Notes: generated from the sequence alone by a model not told the origin. Positions 1-9,708 are shown, numbered from the stretch's first letter. The stretch: 42,976 bases of DNA from CBCYMI01 sp965183855 (GCA_965183855.1 CBCYMI010000017.1:1-42976), one strand, 5' to 3'. Made by a program: numbers and translations.

Positions 1-131
1 ATACCGCCTGCTCGTATCTCGCCTGAGTTAATTGAGTATTCACGTTGGATACGACTGCCTTCAACCTCACCCCAACCAGCTGCTTTAAGCTGGGGATCAA
101 TGAGATTGGCACGTGTATCCGCTTCGTTCAT
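1..131 (-). CDS. hsdR: Type I restriction subunit R, N-terminal fragment (runs off window)
   Basis: Only the first 43 codons are present, because the gene continues past the left edge. The translation begins MNEADTRANLIDPQLKAAGW, which resembles the start of HsdR, the ATP-dependent translocase and endonuclease subunit of type I restriction enzymes. The nuclease and helicase motifs would lie outside the window. The ATG at 131-129 overlaps the TGA of hsdS (130-128) in an ATGA arrangement, so the two genes are probably translationally coupled as the last two genes of an hsdM-hsdS-hsdR operon. Family assignment rests on this short N-terminus plus the operon context. Whether the gene is intact cannot be judged here. 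Confidence 0.8.
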   Translation of the reverse strand, partial: MNEADTRANLIDPQLKAAGWGEVEGSRIQREYSINSGEIRAGG

Positions 132-1360
132 GCCGCATCCTTTGTAAGTTCACCTGAGAAGGCTTGATTTAGGAGCGAGGATTTTAACGCTACCAAATTA
201 TTGATTTTATCTTTTGATAATTCCTTAAGCTTTGAGGTTTTCTCCTGTAAAGATTCAAAATTAGTAATGATATATTCTTGGGATTTTAATTTTGGAAAGT
301 TTATAACGCTTTTTTCTATAAATTCTTTTGGCACTCTCTTGTGCCCAACAGCGCCCGTCATAACTTTCTTTCCAGACTCTCTAAACTCATCTCTTAATAA
401 GAAATAATAAAGCCATTCATTGCTTATAGACGATTTAGTTCTTAGAACAACAAATTCACTCGAGCCAAAGCCTATTCCATTTTTTAATTCCTTGGCTATT
501 CCTAATTTTCCATTCTCAAAACAGGGTGTAATTTTTGCAAGCAAAACATCGTTCTCGCTAAAGTAAGTATAATTCTTAAACACTTTTTCTAAATCTCTTA
601 CTTCTTCGGGTATCGAATATTTTTGATTTATTCCTAATTTATTCATACCCATGAATGAAACCTGAGAATTTAATGGAAATTCTTTAAACTCTGATTTAGG
701 TGGTTTAATCATGAAAGCCTCTTCAATAGTTGAAGACTCCCAGCCTTCGCCTTTGGTTTCAAATATTTGATTTAAATAACTTTGAAACAAAGCCTCAGCG
801 TTCTCAATATTCTTCTCCGTCGCACTAATTGCCTTATCAATATCAGCAAAGGCTGCATCAAGTTTCTCAACAATTTGTTTTTGTACTGAGATAGAAGGTA
901 GAGGTAAGTTGATAGCTCTAAAACTCGTTTTGTTAAATTTAATTTGAGCTGCTCCACTAGAAATTGATTCAATTAAAGCTTGTCCATAAGGACTATCAAT
1001 CAAATATTTAAGATAATAGTTGTTTAATATATCTTTATCGGGGCGGACTAAAAGTGCATTTGGTGCAAGAGACATGGGTTTTCCTAAGTCAGGTAAAATA
1101 AAAGTTTTACCTGGATATCCAACATTTGTGACGATTAAATCCTCAGGAAATAACTTACTTTTGTTTAGAAATTCATAAGATGATTTGGAGATAAATTTAT
1201 AGTTTCCATTCCAACCCTTGGAAAAGTCTGTAAACCTTACAAGCACTGCATATCCATCTGGTTCATATTCAACATTTTCCTTAAGACTTGCGAAGCTTCC
1301 GTTAGCAACATAGTCGGTAACTAAACATATATCTCCAAGACTAAAAATTTTTGAGCTCAT
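128..1360 (-). CDS. hsdS: Type I restriction-modification specificity subunit S
   Basis: This is the 410-residue specificity subunit that recognises the bipartite DNA target for the HsdM methylase and HsdR nuclease. It has the usual two-half layout: a first target-recognition domain, a central conserved helical region (about residues 150-205, containing PSISVQKQIVEKLDAAFADI), a second recognition domain, and a second helical conserved region near the C-terminus (about 360-405, ending LLNQAFSGEL). The two helical segments set the spacing between half-sites. Its ATG overlaps the hsdM stop by four bases (ATGA), and its own stop overlaps the hsdR start in the same way. The recognition domains are AT-rich compared with hsdM, which is common for exchangeable specificity modules. 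The target sequence cannot be predicted from this reading. Confidence 0.93.
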   Translation of the reverse strand: MSSKIFSLGDICLVTDYVANGSFASLKENVEYEPDGYAVLVRFTDFSKGWNGNYKFISKSSYEFLNKSKLFPEDLIVTNVGYPGKTFILPDLGKPMSLAPNALLVRPDKDILNNYYLKYLIDSPYGQALIESISSGAAQIKFNKTSFRAINLPLPSISVQKQIVEKLDAAFADIDKAISATEKNIENAEALFQSYLNQIFETKGEGWESSTIEEAFMIKPPKSEFKEFPLNSQVSFMGMNKLGINQKYSIPEEVRDLEKVFKNYTYFSENDVLLAKITPCFENGKLGIAKELKNGIGFGSSEFVVLRTKSSISNEWLYYFLLRDEFRESGKKVMTGAVGHKRVPKEFIEKSVINFPKLKSQEYIITNFESLQEKTSKLKELSKDKINNLVALKSSLLNQAFSGELTKDAA

Positions 1361-2811
1361 AGCAACTCCTTAATAGCTGCCATAGCTTCGGCTGCCTCAT
1401 TATCAAGAGCTTCTATCTCAGCAAGTATTTCAGAAGGAGTGCGTTTTTCACTGGTGTCTTCAACATTTGGATTCGTAGGCGATAAGTCCCAAGTCTCTGT
1501 ATCAATATCATCGATAGAGACTGTCCACGAATTATCACTATCCGCTTTTGTCTTCTGCGACGCCTTAAAGTCCTCTAAATCCTTCTCATTAAGTGAATTT
1601 GTTTTTCCAAGACTTCTTCCAAGGTTGAGTTGGTAATACCAAATATTCTGAGTTGCTTCCCCTTTATCGAAGAAGAGAACCACTGTCTTAACACCTGTGC
1701 CCGTGAAAGCACCTTGGGGTAATTCCAATATTGAGTGAAGGTTGCATTCCTCAATTAATTGTTTTCTTAGAGCGATACTGGCATTGTCGGTATTACTCAA
1801 AAAGGTGTTTTTAATCACAACACCACACCTGCCGCCTTTACGAAGTATCTTAATGAAATGTTGTAGAAACAGATAAGCAGTTTCACTAGTGCGAATAGGA
1901 AAGTTCTCTTGTATCTCGGTTCGCTCACTTCCACCAAAGGGAGGGTTGGCCAGTACGACATCAACTCTGTCTTTTTCTTGTATATCCGAGATGTTCTCAC
2001 CAAGCGTATTGGTGTGCAGAATATTGGGAGCTTCAATCCCATGCAGAATCATATTCATGATGCCGATGATATAGGCGAGAGATTTTTTTTCTTTACCGTA
2101 AAATGTTCGTTGTTGCAGTGTTTCGTATTCTTGAACCCCTAAATCTTTAATGCCTCGCATATAGTCATAGGCTTCACATAAAAAGCCAGCACTGCCAACT
2201 GCACCGTCATACACTTTATTACCTAACTGGGGTTTAATGACTTCAACAATGGTTTTGATAAGAGGACGAGGCGTGTAGTACTCACCGCCATTTCGTCCAG
2301 CATTACCCATGTTCTTAATCTTGTCTTCATAGAGACTACTCATCTCATGCTTTTCTTCGTTACTACGAAATCGCAGTTCGTCTACCTTGTTGATGACTTC
2401 ACGAAGACTGTAGCCACTTTGTAGCTTGTTCTTTATCTCTCTGAAGATTTCACCGATTTTGTACTCAAGCGTATTAGCGCTCTCGGCATCGGTTCTAAAT
2501 TTAGTGAGATAGGGAAATAACTGGTTATCGACGAACTCTTTTAAGTCATCACCTGTAAGAACAGCGTTAAAATCGAGTTTACCTTCCGCTGTCTTAGGGG
2601 CTGCCCAGGTTGTCCAGCGATATTCTTCCGAAATGATAGGGTTGTATGTTTCACCACTTAGCTTGGCTGTGGTTTCTTTATCTTTTTCATAATCATCGAG
2701 ATATTTGAGAAACAACACCCATGAAGTTTGCTCAATATAATCGAGTTCACTACTACATCCCGCGTCTTTGCGCAGTGTATCATCTAAATTATTGAAAGTT
2801 GTCTCAAACAT
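1357..2811 (-). CDS. hsdM: Type I restriction-modification DNA methyltransferase subunit M
   Basis: This 484-residue N6-adenine methylase works with HsdS to protect host DNA and with HsdR to restrict. The N-terminal HsdM_N helical domain covers about residues 1-150. The SAM-binding region carries YDGAVGSAGFL at about 201-211, a variant of the more usual DPACGTGGF-type motif I, and the catalytic NPPF motif lies at 289-292 (VVLANPPFGG). GEYYTPRPLI near 176 is also typical. A Shine-Dalgarno-like AGGTAG precedes the ATG. It is the first gene of the minus-strand operon, and its stop overlaps the hsdS start. Sampled stretches have about 43 percent G+C, against roughly 28-33 percent in guaA next door, consistent with horizontal acquisition. 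Confidence 0.95.
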   Translation of the reverse strand: MFETTFNNLDDTLRKDAGCSSELDYIEQTSWVLFLKYLDDYEKDKETTAKLSGETYNPIISEEYRWTTWAAPKTAEGKLDFNAVLTGDDLKEFVDNQLFPYLTKFRTDAESANTLEYKIGEIFREIKNKLQSGYSLREVINKVDELRFRSNEEKHEMSSLYEDKIKNMGNAGRNGGEYYTPRPLIKTIVEVIKPQLGNKVYDGAVGSAGFLCEAYDYMRGIKDLGVQEYETLQQRTFYGKEKKSLAYIIGIMNMILHGIEAPNILHTNTLGENISDIQEKDRVDVVLANPPFGGSERTEIQENFPIRTSETAYLFLQHFIKILRKGGRCGVVIKNTFLSNTDNASIALRKQLIEECNLHSILELPQGAFTGTGVKTVVLFFDKGEATQNIWYYQLNLGRSLGKTNSLNEKDLEDFKASQKTKADSDNSWTVSIDDIDTETWDLSPTNPNVEDTSEKRTPSEILAEIEALDNEAAEAMAAIKELL

Positions 2812-3036
2812 ATCTACCTATTCTTTTCTTCATCATATATTCAATTCCTAAAAAGAAAATTTTTTTTTAATACCAGATAAATACGCAGTGACTTATGAAG
2901 TGCAATAGTTACCTTAGTGTGTAGTAATCTGTGTAGTAAGATTTTTAAAAACTAATAAAAACAATAACTTAAAAAATTGGATTTAGAAAGTTGAAGTCCT
3001 GAAACCCAGTGTTTATAAGGGTTTAGAGAGTAAAAA

Positions 3037-4617
3037 CTACTCCCACTCAATAGTTCCTGGAGGTTTTGAGGTAACATCATAAACAACACGATTAATCCCA
3101 GATACTTCATTAATAATGCGTGCGCTTACCTGTTTTAAAAACCCAATATCAAAATCATAACTATCTGCAGTCATCCCATCACTCGATGTAACCGCGCGTA
3201 ATGCTAAAACATATTCATAACTCCTGGCATCTCCCATCACACCAACAGTTTTAACAGGTAATAAAACAGAAAAAGCCTGCCAAATTTCAGAATATAAACC
3301 AGCTTTTTGAATTTCATCGATATAAATCGCATCTGCTTCTTTTAATAAAGAAAGTTTTTCCTTTGTAACCTCTCCAGGGCAGCGAATGGCAAGCCCAGGT
3401 CCTGGAAAAGGATGCCTGTTTACAAAAACATCTTTTAGCCCTATTTCCCGACCCAGTTTTCGAACCTCATCTTTAAATAAAGTACGTAAAGGCTCAACAA
3501 GCTCAAGATTCATTTCTTTTGGTAATCCACCAACATTATGATGTGATTTAATCACATGTGTGTTTCCTCCAACACAGGCACTTTCAATCACATCTGAATA
3601 TAGTGTTCCTTGCGCCAAAAAACGAGCATTTTTTATCTTGTGAGATTCTTCTTCAAAAACCTGCACAAATAAGCCTCCAATTCTTTTACGCTTTTCTTCA
3701 GGATCCGTTATCTTCTCAAGTGCCTTTAAAAATAATTCTGAACACTCTCGATGAATAAGCGGAATATGATAATGATCACGGAATAAAGAAATGACTTGTT
3801 TTGCTTCATTTTTTCTTAATAAGCCTGTATCAACAAAAACACAACTCAAGTGCTCTCCGATTGCTTCATGAAGTAATACCGCAGTTACAGAAGAATCAAC
3901 ACCACCTGACAGCCCACAAATAACATGTCCATCTCCAACCTGTTCACGAATAGATTGAATAACTTCCAAATGATAGGAATGCATTGTCCAATCCGCATTC
4001 ATTCCAGAAATTTTTAAACAAAAATTCTTTAAGATTTCCATTCCATATTCAGTATGAATAACTTCTGGATGAAACTGAACACCATAAAATTTTCTGGTTT
4101 CATCTGCAATGGCAGCATAAGGAGCATGCTTGGAACGTGCAATTGTAGAAAATCCTTTTGGAAGTTTTGTAACACGATCTCCATGACTCATCCAAACAGA
4201 AAAAGAGCAATGATCGTTAGAAATATTCTCTATTTCTGATAAAGAGCCAGAAAATAAATCCGTCTTTTCAATCAGTTCAATTTTTGCATGTCCAAACTCT
4301 CTTTGATGATGTTTTTCTACATTACCTCCCAATTGCTGACACATTAATTGTTCGCCATAACAAATACCAAGAACAGGAATACCCATTTGATAAATAACTG
4401 GATCAATTACAGGAGCATTTTGTTCAAGAACACTTTCAGGTCCTCCTGATAAAATAATTGCCTTTGGCTCTATCTTGTTTAAATCTTCCTGATTAAATCG
4501 ATTTGGGGCAAAAATTTCACAATAAATACCGATTTCCCTAAGACGACGCGCAATTAATTGTGTATATTGACTGCCAAAATCACAAATTAGCACACATTCA
4601 TGCTGGTGTGTTTTCAT
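3037..4617 (-). CDS. guaA: GMP synthase (glutamine-hydrolysing)
   Basis: Converts XMP to GMP using glutamine and ATP, the last step of GMP synthesis, in the cytosol. Full length at 526 residues. The N-terminal class I glutamine amidotransferase has the catalytic cysteine in GICYGEQ (Cys86) and the His/Glu pair in FHPEV (His183, Glu185). The ATP pyrophosphatase P-loop SGGVDSS lies at about 237-243. The C-terminal dimerisation domain ends in the conserved KPPGTIEWE. An AAAGGAG ribosome site lies about 9 bases before the ATG. It is followed 50 bases downstream by rsmB in reverse order (rsmB lies upstream on the same strand). Its 3' end is a well-known attachment site for integrating elements, and the type I restriction operon begins just beyond it. 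Confidence 0.98.
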   Translation of the reverse strand: MKTHQHECVLICDFGSQYTQLIARRLREIGIYCEIFAPNRFNQEDLNKIEPKAIILSGGPESVLEQNAPVIDPVIYQMGIPVLGICYGEQLMCQQLGGNVEKHHQREFGHAKIELIEKTDLFSGSLSEIENISNDHCSFSVWMSHGDRVTKLPKGFSTIARSKHAPYAAIADETRKFYGVQFHPEVIHTEYGMEILKNFCLKISGMNADWTMHSYHLEVIQSIREQVGDGHVICGLSGGVDSSVTAVLLHEAIGEHLSCVFVDTGLLRKNEAKQVISLFRDHYHIPLIHRECSELFLKALEKITDPEEKRKRIGGLFVQVFEEESHKIKNARFLAQGTLYSDVIESACVGGNTHVIKSHHNVGGLPKEMNLELVEPLRTLFKDEVRKLGREIGLKDVFVNRHPFPGPGLAIRCPGEVTKEKLSLLKEADAIYIDEIQKAGLYSEIWQAFSVLLPVKTVGVMGDARSYEYVLALRAVTSSDGMTADSYDFDIGFLKQVSARIINEVSGINRVVYDVTSKPPGTIEWE

Positions 4618-4666
4618 TCCTGTATACTCCTTTAACTAAACCAATCCTAAAAACATAATCTATTTC

Positions 4667-5974
4667 CTAGGAGCGATGGTTTAAAACTGCAATAAAAAAT
4701 CCATCTGTATCTGTCTTTAGTGGGGAAAGCATCATATTATTATTAAAAATACATAATTTCTCCAAAAGACTATCTTGTTCTGGTCTTATTCCACCTCCCT
4801 TTTTTAGGAATTCCATAACATTTAAAGTCGTGTATTCAGGATGCTTTTCAAGAAAATTTTCAATTTGCAATTGATTTTCTTCATAAAATAAAGAACAAGT
4901 TACATAAATAACATACCCTCCAGGGCGTACATATTGAATGCTTTGTTCTAAAATTTCTTCTTGCAATTTTAAACAATGAAGAAATTGATTTTTATTAAGT
5001 TTCCATTTTGTTTCTGGTTTTCTTCTCCATATCCCAGATCCCGTACAAGGCACATCAATTAATACCTTATCCATTTTATGCTTTAGCACATCAAGTTTTT
5101 TTCTCTGATGACTTTCAATGACCTGAATATTATGTGCCCTTGCTCTATCAATCCGAGACCAGATATCTTTCATGCGTGCTGAGCTAATATCATAGGCATA
5201 AATTTGCCCTTTCTTTTGCATATGAGCAGCCATTGCCAAAGATTTTCCTCCAGCTCCTGCACAATAGTCAAGAATATGCTCTGAAGGGCGTGCATTAACA
5301 GATAAAGCTGCAAGCTGTGCGCCTTCATCTTGAACTTCAATCCAGCCTTTAATCCATGCCTTGTAATTTTTTAATGAAGGAGAACGTTTAAAGGGTAAGG
5401 GATTTTTAAGTCTAAGACAATCTTTGACCCATTTCCCTTCATAAAGATCTGAATGCGCTATATGATCCAGAGTTTTTGCTTTATTTGTTTTTAAAGTATT
5501 GATTCTCAGGCAAGCTTCCGCACGCTGTGACATGGAACGTCCCAAATCTATTATCTCCTCTTTCCAAATCGGCTTTAAGAGCTCATACCATTCTTGTTTC
5601 AGATTGCATTTTACCCATTCAGGCGCCATTTCTATTTTTCTGAACAGATTAGATCGTTCAGAGCCAGAAAGTAAATCGGGAGCAAAACGATCTTTTTCTA
5701 AAATTGTTTCAAGATGTAAAAAGCTATTCTTCCAAATATTGATATAAATCCAAAAAGCCAGACTGCGAGTTTTATCTGTCTGCATTGCCCATTCAGCACT
5801 TGCTTTATGTCTTAAACTATCCATAACAAGACCAGATATCCACGCTCTATCTGATGAACCTGCATATCGGTGTGCCTTACCCCAATCCTTTAATACAAAG
5901 CGCGGAGGTCTTTTTTCGGTTTCTATTCTATTTAAAATTTCAATTGCTGCCGAAAGTCTTGCACCTTCTTGCAT
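4667..5974 (-). CDS. rsmB: 16S rRNA (cytosine-C5)-methyltransferase, RsmB/NOL1/NOP2 family
   Basis: This is a 435-residue SAM-dependent RNA m5C methyltransferase, most likely modifying 16S rRNA C967. The N-terminal half is a NusB-like or RNA-binding region. The C-terminal Rossmann domain carries the SAM site LDYCAGAGGKSLAMAA, the PCTG motif with the release cysteine (VLIDVPCTGSGIWRRKPETK), and the catalytic cysteine in VTCSLFYEEN. A GGGCAGG stretch lies about 8 bases before the ATG, supporting this start. It lies on the minus strand between guaB and guaA, an arrangement seen in other alphaproteobacteria. The exact target (C967 versus another cytosine) is inferred from family and context, as several RsmB/RsmF paralogues share these motifs. 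Confidence 0.88.
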   Translation of the reverse strand: MQEGARLSAAIEILNRIETEKRPPRFVLKDWGKAHRYAGSSDRAWISGLVMDSLRHKASAEWAMQTDKTRSLAFWIYINIWKNSFLHLETILEKDRFAPDLLSGSERSNLFRKIEMAPEWVKCNLKQEWYELLKPIWKEEIIDLGRSMSQRAEACLRINTLKTNKAKTLDHIAHSDLYEGKWVKDCLRLKNPLPFKRSPSLKNYKAWIKGWIEVQDEGAQLAALSVNARPSEHILDYCAGAGGKSLAMAAHMQKKGQIYAYDISSARMKDIWSRIDRARAHNIQVIESHQRKKLDVLKHKMDKVLIDVPCTGSGIWRRKPETKWKLNKNQFLHCLKLQEEILEQSIQYVRPGGYVIYVTCSLFYEENQLQIENFLEKHPEYTTLNVMEFLKKGGGIRPEQDSLLEKLCIFNNNMMLSPLKTDTDGFFIAVLNHRS

Positions 5975-6115
5975 CCTTAAATCCTGCCCATTAATCCATT
6001 AATATTAAACACATATTTCAAACCTAAATCCTGTTCAATCAACATGGTTTTGGTACAAATGATATTTTCGTATAATGAACAAATATTTCTGCCTTTAAGA
6101 GTGAAGATCATTTGT

Positions 6116-7579
6116 TTAACCTGGCAGGGAATAGTTCGGGGATTCACGTGCAATGGAAACATCATGAACATGAGATTCTCTTAAAGAAGCATTGGTAATT
6201 CTGATGAATTTAGCTTTTTTGTGAAAGCTATCAAGATCTCCAGCTCCTGTATAGCCCATCGCCGCACGTACACCTCCTGTAAGCTGATGAATAATCGGCT
6301 CAACATGACCTTTATAGGGAACTCGAGCTTCAATTCCTTCTGGTACGAGTTTCATTGTATCAGAAACATCTTTCTGAAAATACCGATCTGCGGATCCTCG
6401 TGCCATTGCACTGACAGATCCCATTCCCCGATAGGATTTATAGGAGCGTCCCTGATATAAAAAAACTTCTCCTGGAGATTCATCTGTTCCTGCAAGAAGA
6501 GAGCCAATCATAATACAATTCGCCCCCGCTGCCAATGCTTTGGCCGCATCTCCTGAATATTTAACTCCCCCATCTGCAATCACAGGAATATTCTGATCTT
6601 TACATGCTTTTAAAACATCTGAAATCGCCGTTAATTGGGGAACACCAACCCCTGCAATAATACGTGTTGTACAAATAGAACCTGGACCAACTCCAACTTT
6701 AATTGCATCTGCGCCTGAATCAATCAAGGCTTTTGCAGCAGATGTCGTTACAATATTACCCGCAATAACTTCAATAGATTGATACGCTTTTTTTAAACGA
6801 GCAACCTGTTCAATAACAGTTTTTGAATGTCCATGAGCTGTATCAACAACAATCACATCAACACCTGAATCAATCAGCGATTCTGCACGTTCAAAACCAG
6901 AATCTCCTACACTAATCGCAGCTCCAACACATAACCGTCCATGTTGATCCTTACACGCATCTGGATAAGAAAGTGATTTTTCCATATCTTTTACGGTAAT
7001 CAATCCTTTACATTTATGTTCAGAATCAATGACAACAACCCGTTCTATTCTATGCTTGTGTAATAAGGCCCTGGCTTCTTCAAGATTTACATCTTCCATC
7101 ACACACACTGGGTTTTTTGTCATTAACTCAGAAACTTTCTGATTAGGATTTTCTGTAAATCGTATATCTCGATTTGTGATAATTCCAACAAGACGATCTT
7201 CCTTTTTATGATCAATAACTGGAATTCCTGAAATATTATGCTTTTTTGCCAATGCTCTTAATTCAGCAAGATTCGTTTCTGAATCAATCATTACAGGATT
7301 TACAACCATGCCTGCAACAAAGCGTTTAACATTTCTGACTTCTTCACACTGTAATTCAATCGATAAATTACGATGAATAACACCCAATCCTCCTAATTGC
7401 GCCATCGCAATTGCCAGAGCAGATTCTGTTACTGTATCCATTGCTGCTGAAATAAAGGGATTATTTAATTTTATTTTCTGCGTTAAATGAGTTGAAAGAT
7501 CAACTTGATTAGGCAAAATATCTGATGCATTCGGCTGCAAGAGCACATCATCAAATGTTATTCCTTCCCGAATTTCCAT
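6116..7579 (-). CDS. guaB: Inosine-5'-monophosphate dehydrogenase
   Basis: Oxidises IMP to XMP with NAD, the committed step toward GMP, feeding guaA two genes away. I place the start at MEIREGITFDDVLL (7579), giving 487 residues, because a strong AGGAGG site lies directly upstream; an ATG 14 codons earlier has no such site. The TIM barrel is interrupted by a pair of CBS domains at about residues 90-200. The catalytic loop has the active-site cysteine in GPGSICTTRI, the flap region carries the conserved MGSVSAM, and the protein ends SPNYSLPG. All key elements are present and it looks fully functional. Confidence 0.97.
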   Translation of the reverse strand: MEIREGITFDDVLLQPNASDILPNQVDLSTHLTQKIKLNNPFISAAMDTVTESALAIAMAQLGGLGVIHRNLSIELQCEEVRNVKRFVAGMVVNPVMIDSETNLAELRALAKKHNISGIPVIDHKKEDRLVGIITNRDIRFTENPNQKVSELMTKNPVCVMEDVNLEEARALLHKHRIERVVVIDSEHKCKGLITVKDMEKSLSYPDACKDQHGRLCVGAAISVGDSGFERAESLIDSGVDVIVVDTAHGHSKTVIEQVARLKKAYQSIEVIAGNIVTTSAAKALIDSGADAIKVGVGPGSICTTRIIAGVGVPQLTAISDVLKACKDQNIPVIADGGVKYSGDAAKALAAGANCIMIGSLLAGTDESPGEVFLYQGRSYKSYRGMGSVSAMARGSADRYFQKDVSDTMKLVPEGIEARVPYKGHVEPIIHQLTGGVRAAMGYTGAGDLDSFHKKAKFIRITNASLRESHVHDVSIARESPNYSLPG

Positions 7580-7885
7580 CAGGACCTCCTTTTTGTACTT
7601 CTTGCAAGCTGTTATTAGCAAAAATGGTCAAGAATTACCAGTCTTTTTTTCTTAAACCTCAATAAAAATCAATTTTTAGAATATTTAAAACTGGAAATAG
7701 AATAGAGTATCTTATTTTGTTCCAGATTGCTTTTCTATAACCAGAGTGTTTAAAAAAACAGATGATTAAAATTACGTTTATTTTTTAGAGTAATATTTTT
7801 CTTTTCATCGCTTGTATAAACAAGAATCATAGATCTGATTTTTAGCCTTTTTTAAACAATCCTCTAAAAAATTTATGTGTAAATA

Positions 7886-8596
7886 TCATTTACTCTTTTT
7901 ATAGCATAATGCCAAAATATAACTTTCAGAGCTTTCTGATCTGGAAGATGGAGGTTTTGCATGTTTTACGGTTTCAAACTGTGTTTTTAAGTAGAGAAAA
8001 AGATTAGGGTGCGCTCCTGTTTGGAATAGTTTTGTAACAAAACAGCCTCCTTTTTTTAATACTTTTAAAGCAAATTCAGCACTTGCTTCAGCAAGAGCTT
8101 CTGTTCTACGTTGATCTGCCCCTTGATGACCTGTTAAAGGCGCTGCCATATCAGATAACACCACATCTACTTTCTGGCTTAGCATTTGTTGAATTTGGCT
8201 AATATTTTTCTCCTGTGTAAAATCCATTTGAAAAAATTCAGCGCCCTGCATTGGCTCTATCGATAATAAATCAATTCCAATAACTTGCTTTGCGCCTTCC
8301 TTTAACGCAATCTGAGACCAACCGCCAGGTGCCGCTCCAAGATCAATAACCAAATCATTTTTGGAAATAATTTGAAACCGTTCATTTAATTCTTTAAGTT
8401 TAAACGCAGCTCTTGATCTATATCCCTGTTGATAGGCTGCTTTTACATAAGGATCAGAAAAATGACGTTGTAACCATCTCGTCGATGAGAGTTTTCTTCC
8501 CTTTGCTGTTTTAATTTTTTGCGTATTGGGAAGTGAATTAAAGTTTTTTTGATCCGAGTCTTTAGGTCGCTTCCATTTTCTTTTATCACTTTCCAT
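7886..8596 (-). CDS. rlmE: 23S rRNA (uridine-2'-O)-methyltransferase RlmE (FtsJ/RrmJ)
   Basis: Methylates the 2'-O of U2552 in the 23S rRNA A-loop, assisting late large-subunit assembly. The protein is 236 residues with a lysine-rich N-terminal extension of about 35 residues before the conserved core. The SAM site is VIDLGAAPGGWSQ. The K-D-K-E catalytic tetrad is visible as Lys66 (AAFKLKEL), Asp149 (LSDMAAP), Lys189 (VTKLFQ) and Glu224 (SESYILAL). It sits directly downstream of the Ppx/GppA-type gene, a pairing common in alphaproteobacteria. A short spacer of about 60 bases separates them, so co-transcription is likely. Confidence 0.94.
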   Translation of the reverse strand: MESDKRKWKRPKDSDQKNFNSLPNTQKIKTAKGRKLSSTRWLQRHFSDPYVKAAYQQGYRSRAAFKLKELNERFQIISKNDLVIDLGAAPGGWSQIALKEGAKQVIGIDLLSIEPMQGAEFFQMDFTQEKNISQIQQMLSQKVDVVLSDMAAPLTGHQGADQRRTEALAEASAEFALKVLKKGGCFVTKLFQTGAHPNLFLYLKTQFETVKHAKPPSSRSESSESYILALCYKKSK

Positions 8597-8658
8597 AAAT
8601 CACTCTCTTACTTCGTATAAACAAGACATACCAAAATACTGGACAACCCCCATGAGCT

Positions 8659-9708
8659 TCATTGAAATTTATCTTTTTTCTTCTGTTTTTTTACATTTGC
8701 CAGCATATATAATAAAATGCCTTCTCTTAAGCCACGATCAGCAACCCATAAATTACTGGCAGGAAACACGTCATAAATTGCCTGTAAGATAGCACAACCA
8801 GAAAGCGTAATGCTTGCAGCCTTCTTACCAATACAGGGAAGCTCAGATAGTTCAGTTATCGTCATTGCTTTTAAATTATTAATTACAGAAAGAATAGAGC
8901 GCATATTTAACCAGAGTCCATCTACTTTTGAACGCTGATAGCTTGGTAGTTTTAAATGAACACCAGCCAGACCCGTAATAGTGCCAGAAGTTCCAATATA
9001 GAAACAATTTTCCTGCTGAAAATAATCTAAAAAATCCTGACGATATTGATATAAATATGTTTTTACAATTGTTTTCATTTCTTCAAAAACAACGTTCCTA
9101 TCCTTTTCGTTACCATTATAAATTTGTGTCACTTTTTCAGCTAATGAAATAACGCCTATTGGAATAGATATCCAATATATAATGGGTGAATTAACTCGGT
9201 AAGAATTTGCTTTCCAATCTTTGACTTTACGAATATTAATTAGACTCAATTCAGTGGAGCCCCCTCCAATATCTATAATCAGTGCAAATTCATATCTTGG
9301 ATCAACTAAATGACTACATCCGACAACAGAAAAATATGCTTCTTCTTCAGGAGATAAAACTTCAAACTGCAATCCAAGATCATGTTTGATCTCTTGTAAA
9401 AACGCCTCACTGTTTTTTGCAACACGACATGCCTGTGTCGCCACGGCTCTAACTGTTTGAACCCTTAACCTGTCCAGTTTGGATTTACAAATACGCAAAC
9501 TCTCCATTACCCGTTTCTTTGCGCAATTTGTTAGCTTTCCTGTTGTCTCAACTCCCTCACCTAGCTTATCTATCCTTGAATATGAATCAATAATTTGAAA
9601 ATTTCTATTCCTTGGTTTTGCAATCAACATACGACAATTATTCGTACCAAGATCAATAACAGCTATCCTTCTAAAAGATGAGCCGTAAACCGATTTTGAA
9701 TAATGAAT
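8659..9708 (-). CDS. Ppx/GppA family exopolyphosphatase/pppGpp phosphatase with apparent ATT start
   Basis: A sugar-kinase-fold phosphatase that hydrolyses polyphosphate and/or pppGpp. The first in-frame ATG (9630) begins MLIAKPRN and would cut off the essential N-terminal phosphate-binding motif. The frame stays open upstream and encodes RRIAVIDLGTNNCRMLIAKP, the expected AVIDxGTN motif. No ATG, GTG or TTG exists between that motif and the in-frame TAA at 9729-9727. The best candidate is ATT at 9708-9706, preceded by a GGGAGAGAGGA Shine-Dalgarno-like stretch about 5 bases away, giving 349 residues. The second motif IIDIGGGSTEL and the later IGTSGTITGLAG are intact. Ppx and GppA activities cannot be separated by reading. 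A frameshift or ATA start are alternatives. Confidence 0.87.
   Translation of the reverse strand: MHYSKSVYGSSFRRIAVIDLGTNNCRMLIAKPRNRNFQIIDSYSRIDKLGEGVETTGKLTNCAKKRVMESLRICKSKLDRLRVQTVRAVATQACRVAKNSEAFLQEIKHDLGLQFEVLSPEEEAYFSVVGCSHLVDPRYEFALIIDIGGGSTELSLINIRKVKDWKANSYRVNSPIIYWISIPIGVISLAEKVTQIYNGNEKDRNVVFEEMKTIVKTYLYQYRQDFLDYFQQENCFYIGTSGTITGLAGVHLKLPSYQRSKVDGLWLNMRSILSVINNLKAMTITELSELPCIGKKAASITLSGCAILQAIYDVFPASNLWVADRGLREGILLYMLANVKKQKKKDKFQ

Noticed and set aside
3000..3030. Terminator after guaA (AAACCC/GGGTTT)
   Set aside because: Only six base pairs and no T-run on the minus strand.
5977..6171. Small minus-strand frame between rsmB and guaB
   Set aside because: Overlaps the end of guaB, lacks a ribosome site and has no recognisable features.
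7622..7885. guaB promoter at TTGACC (7626-7631, minus strand)
   Set aside because: No matching -10 at a proper distance could be found.
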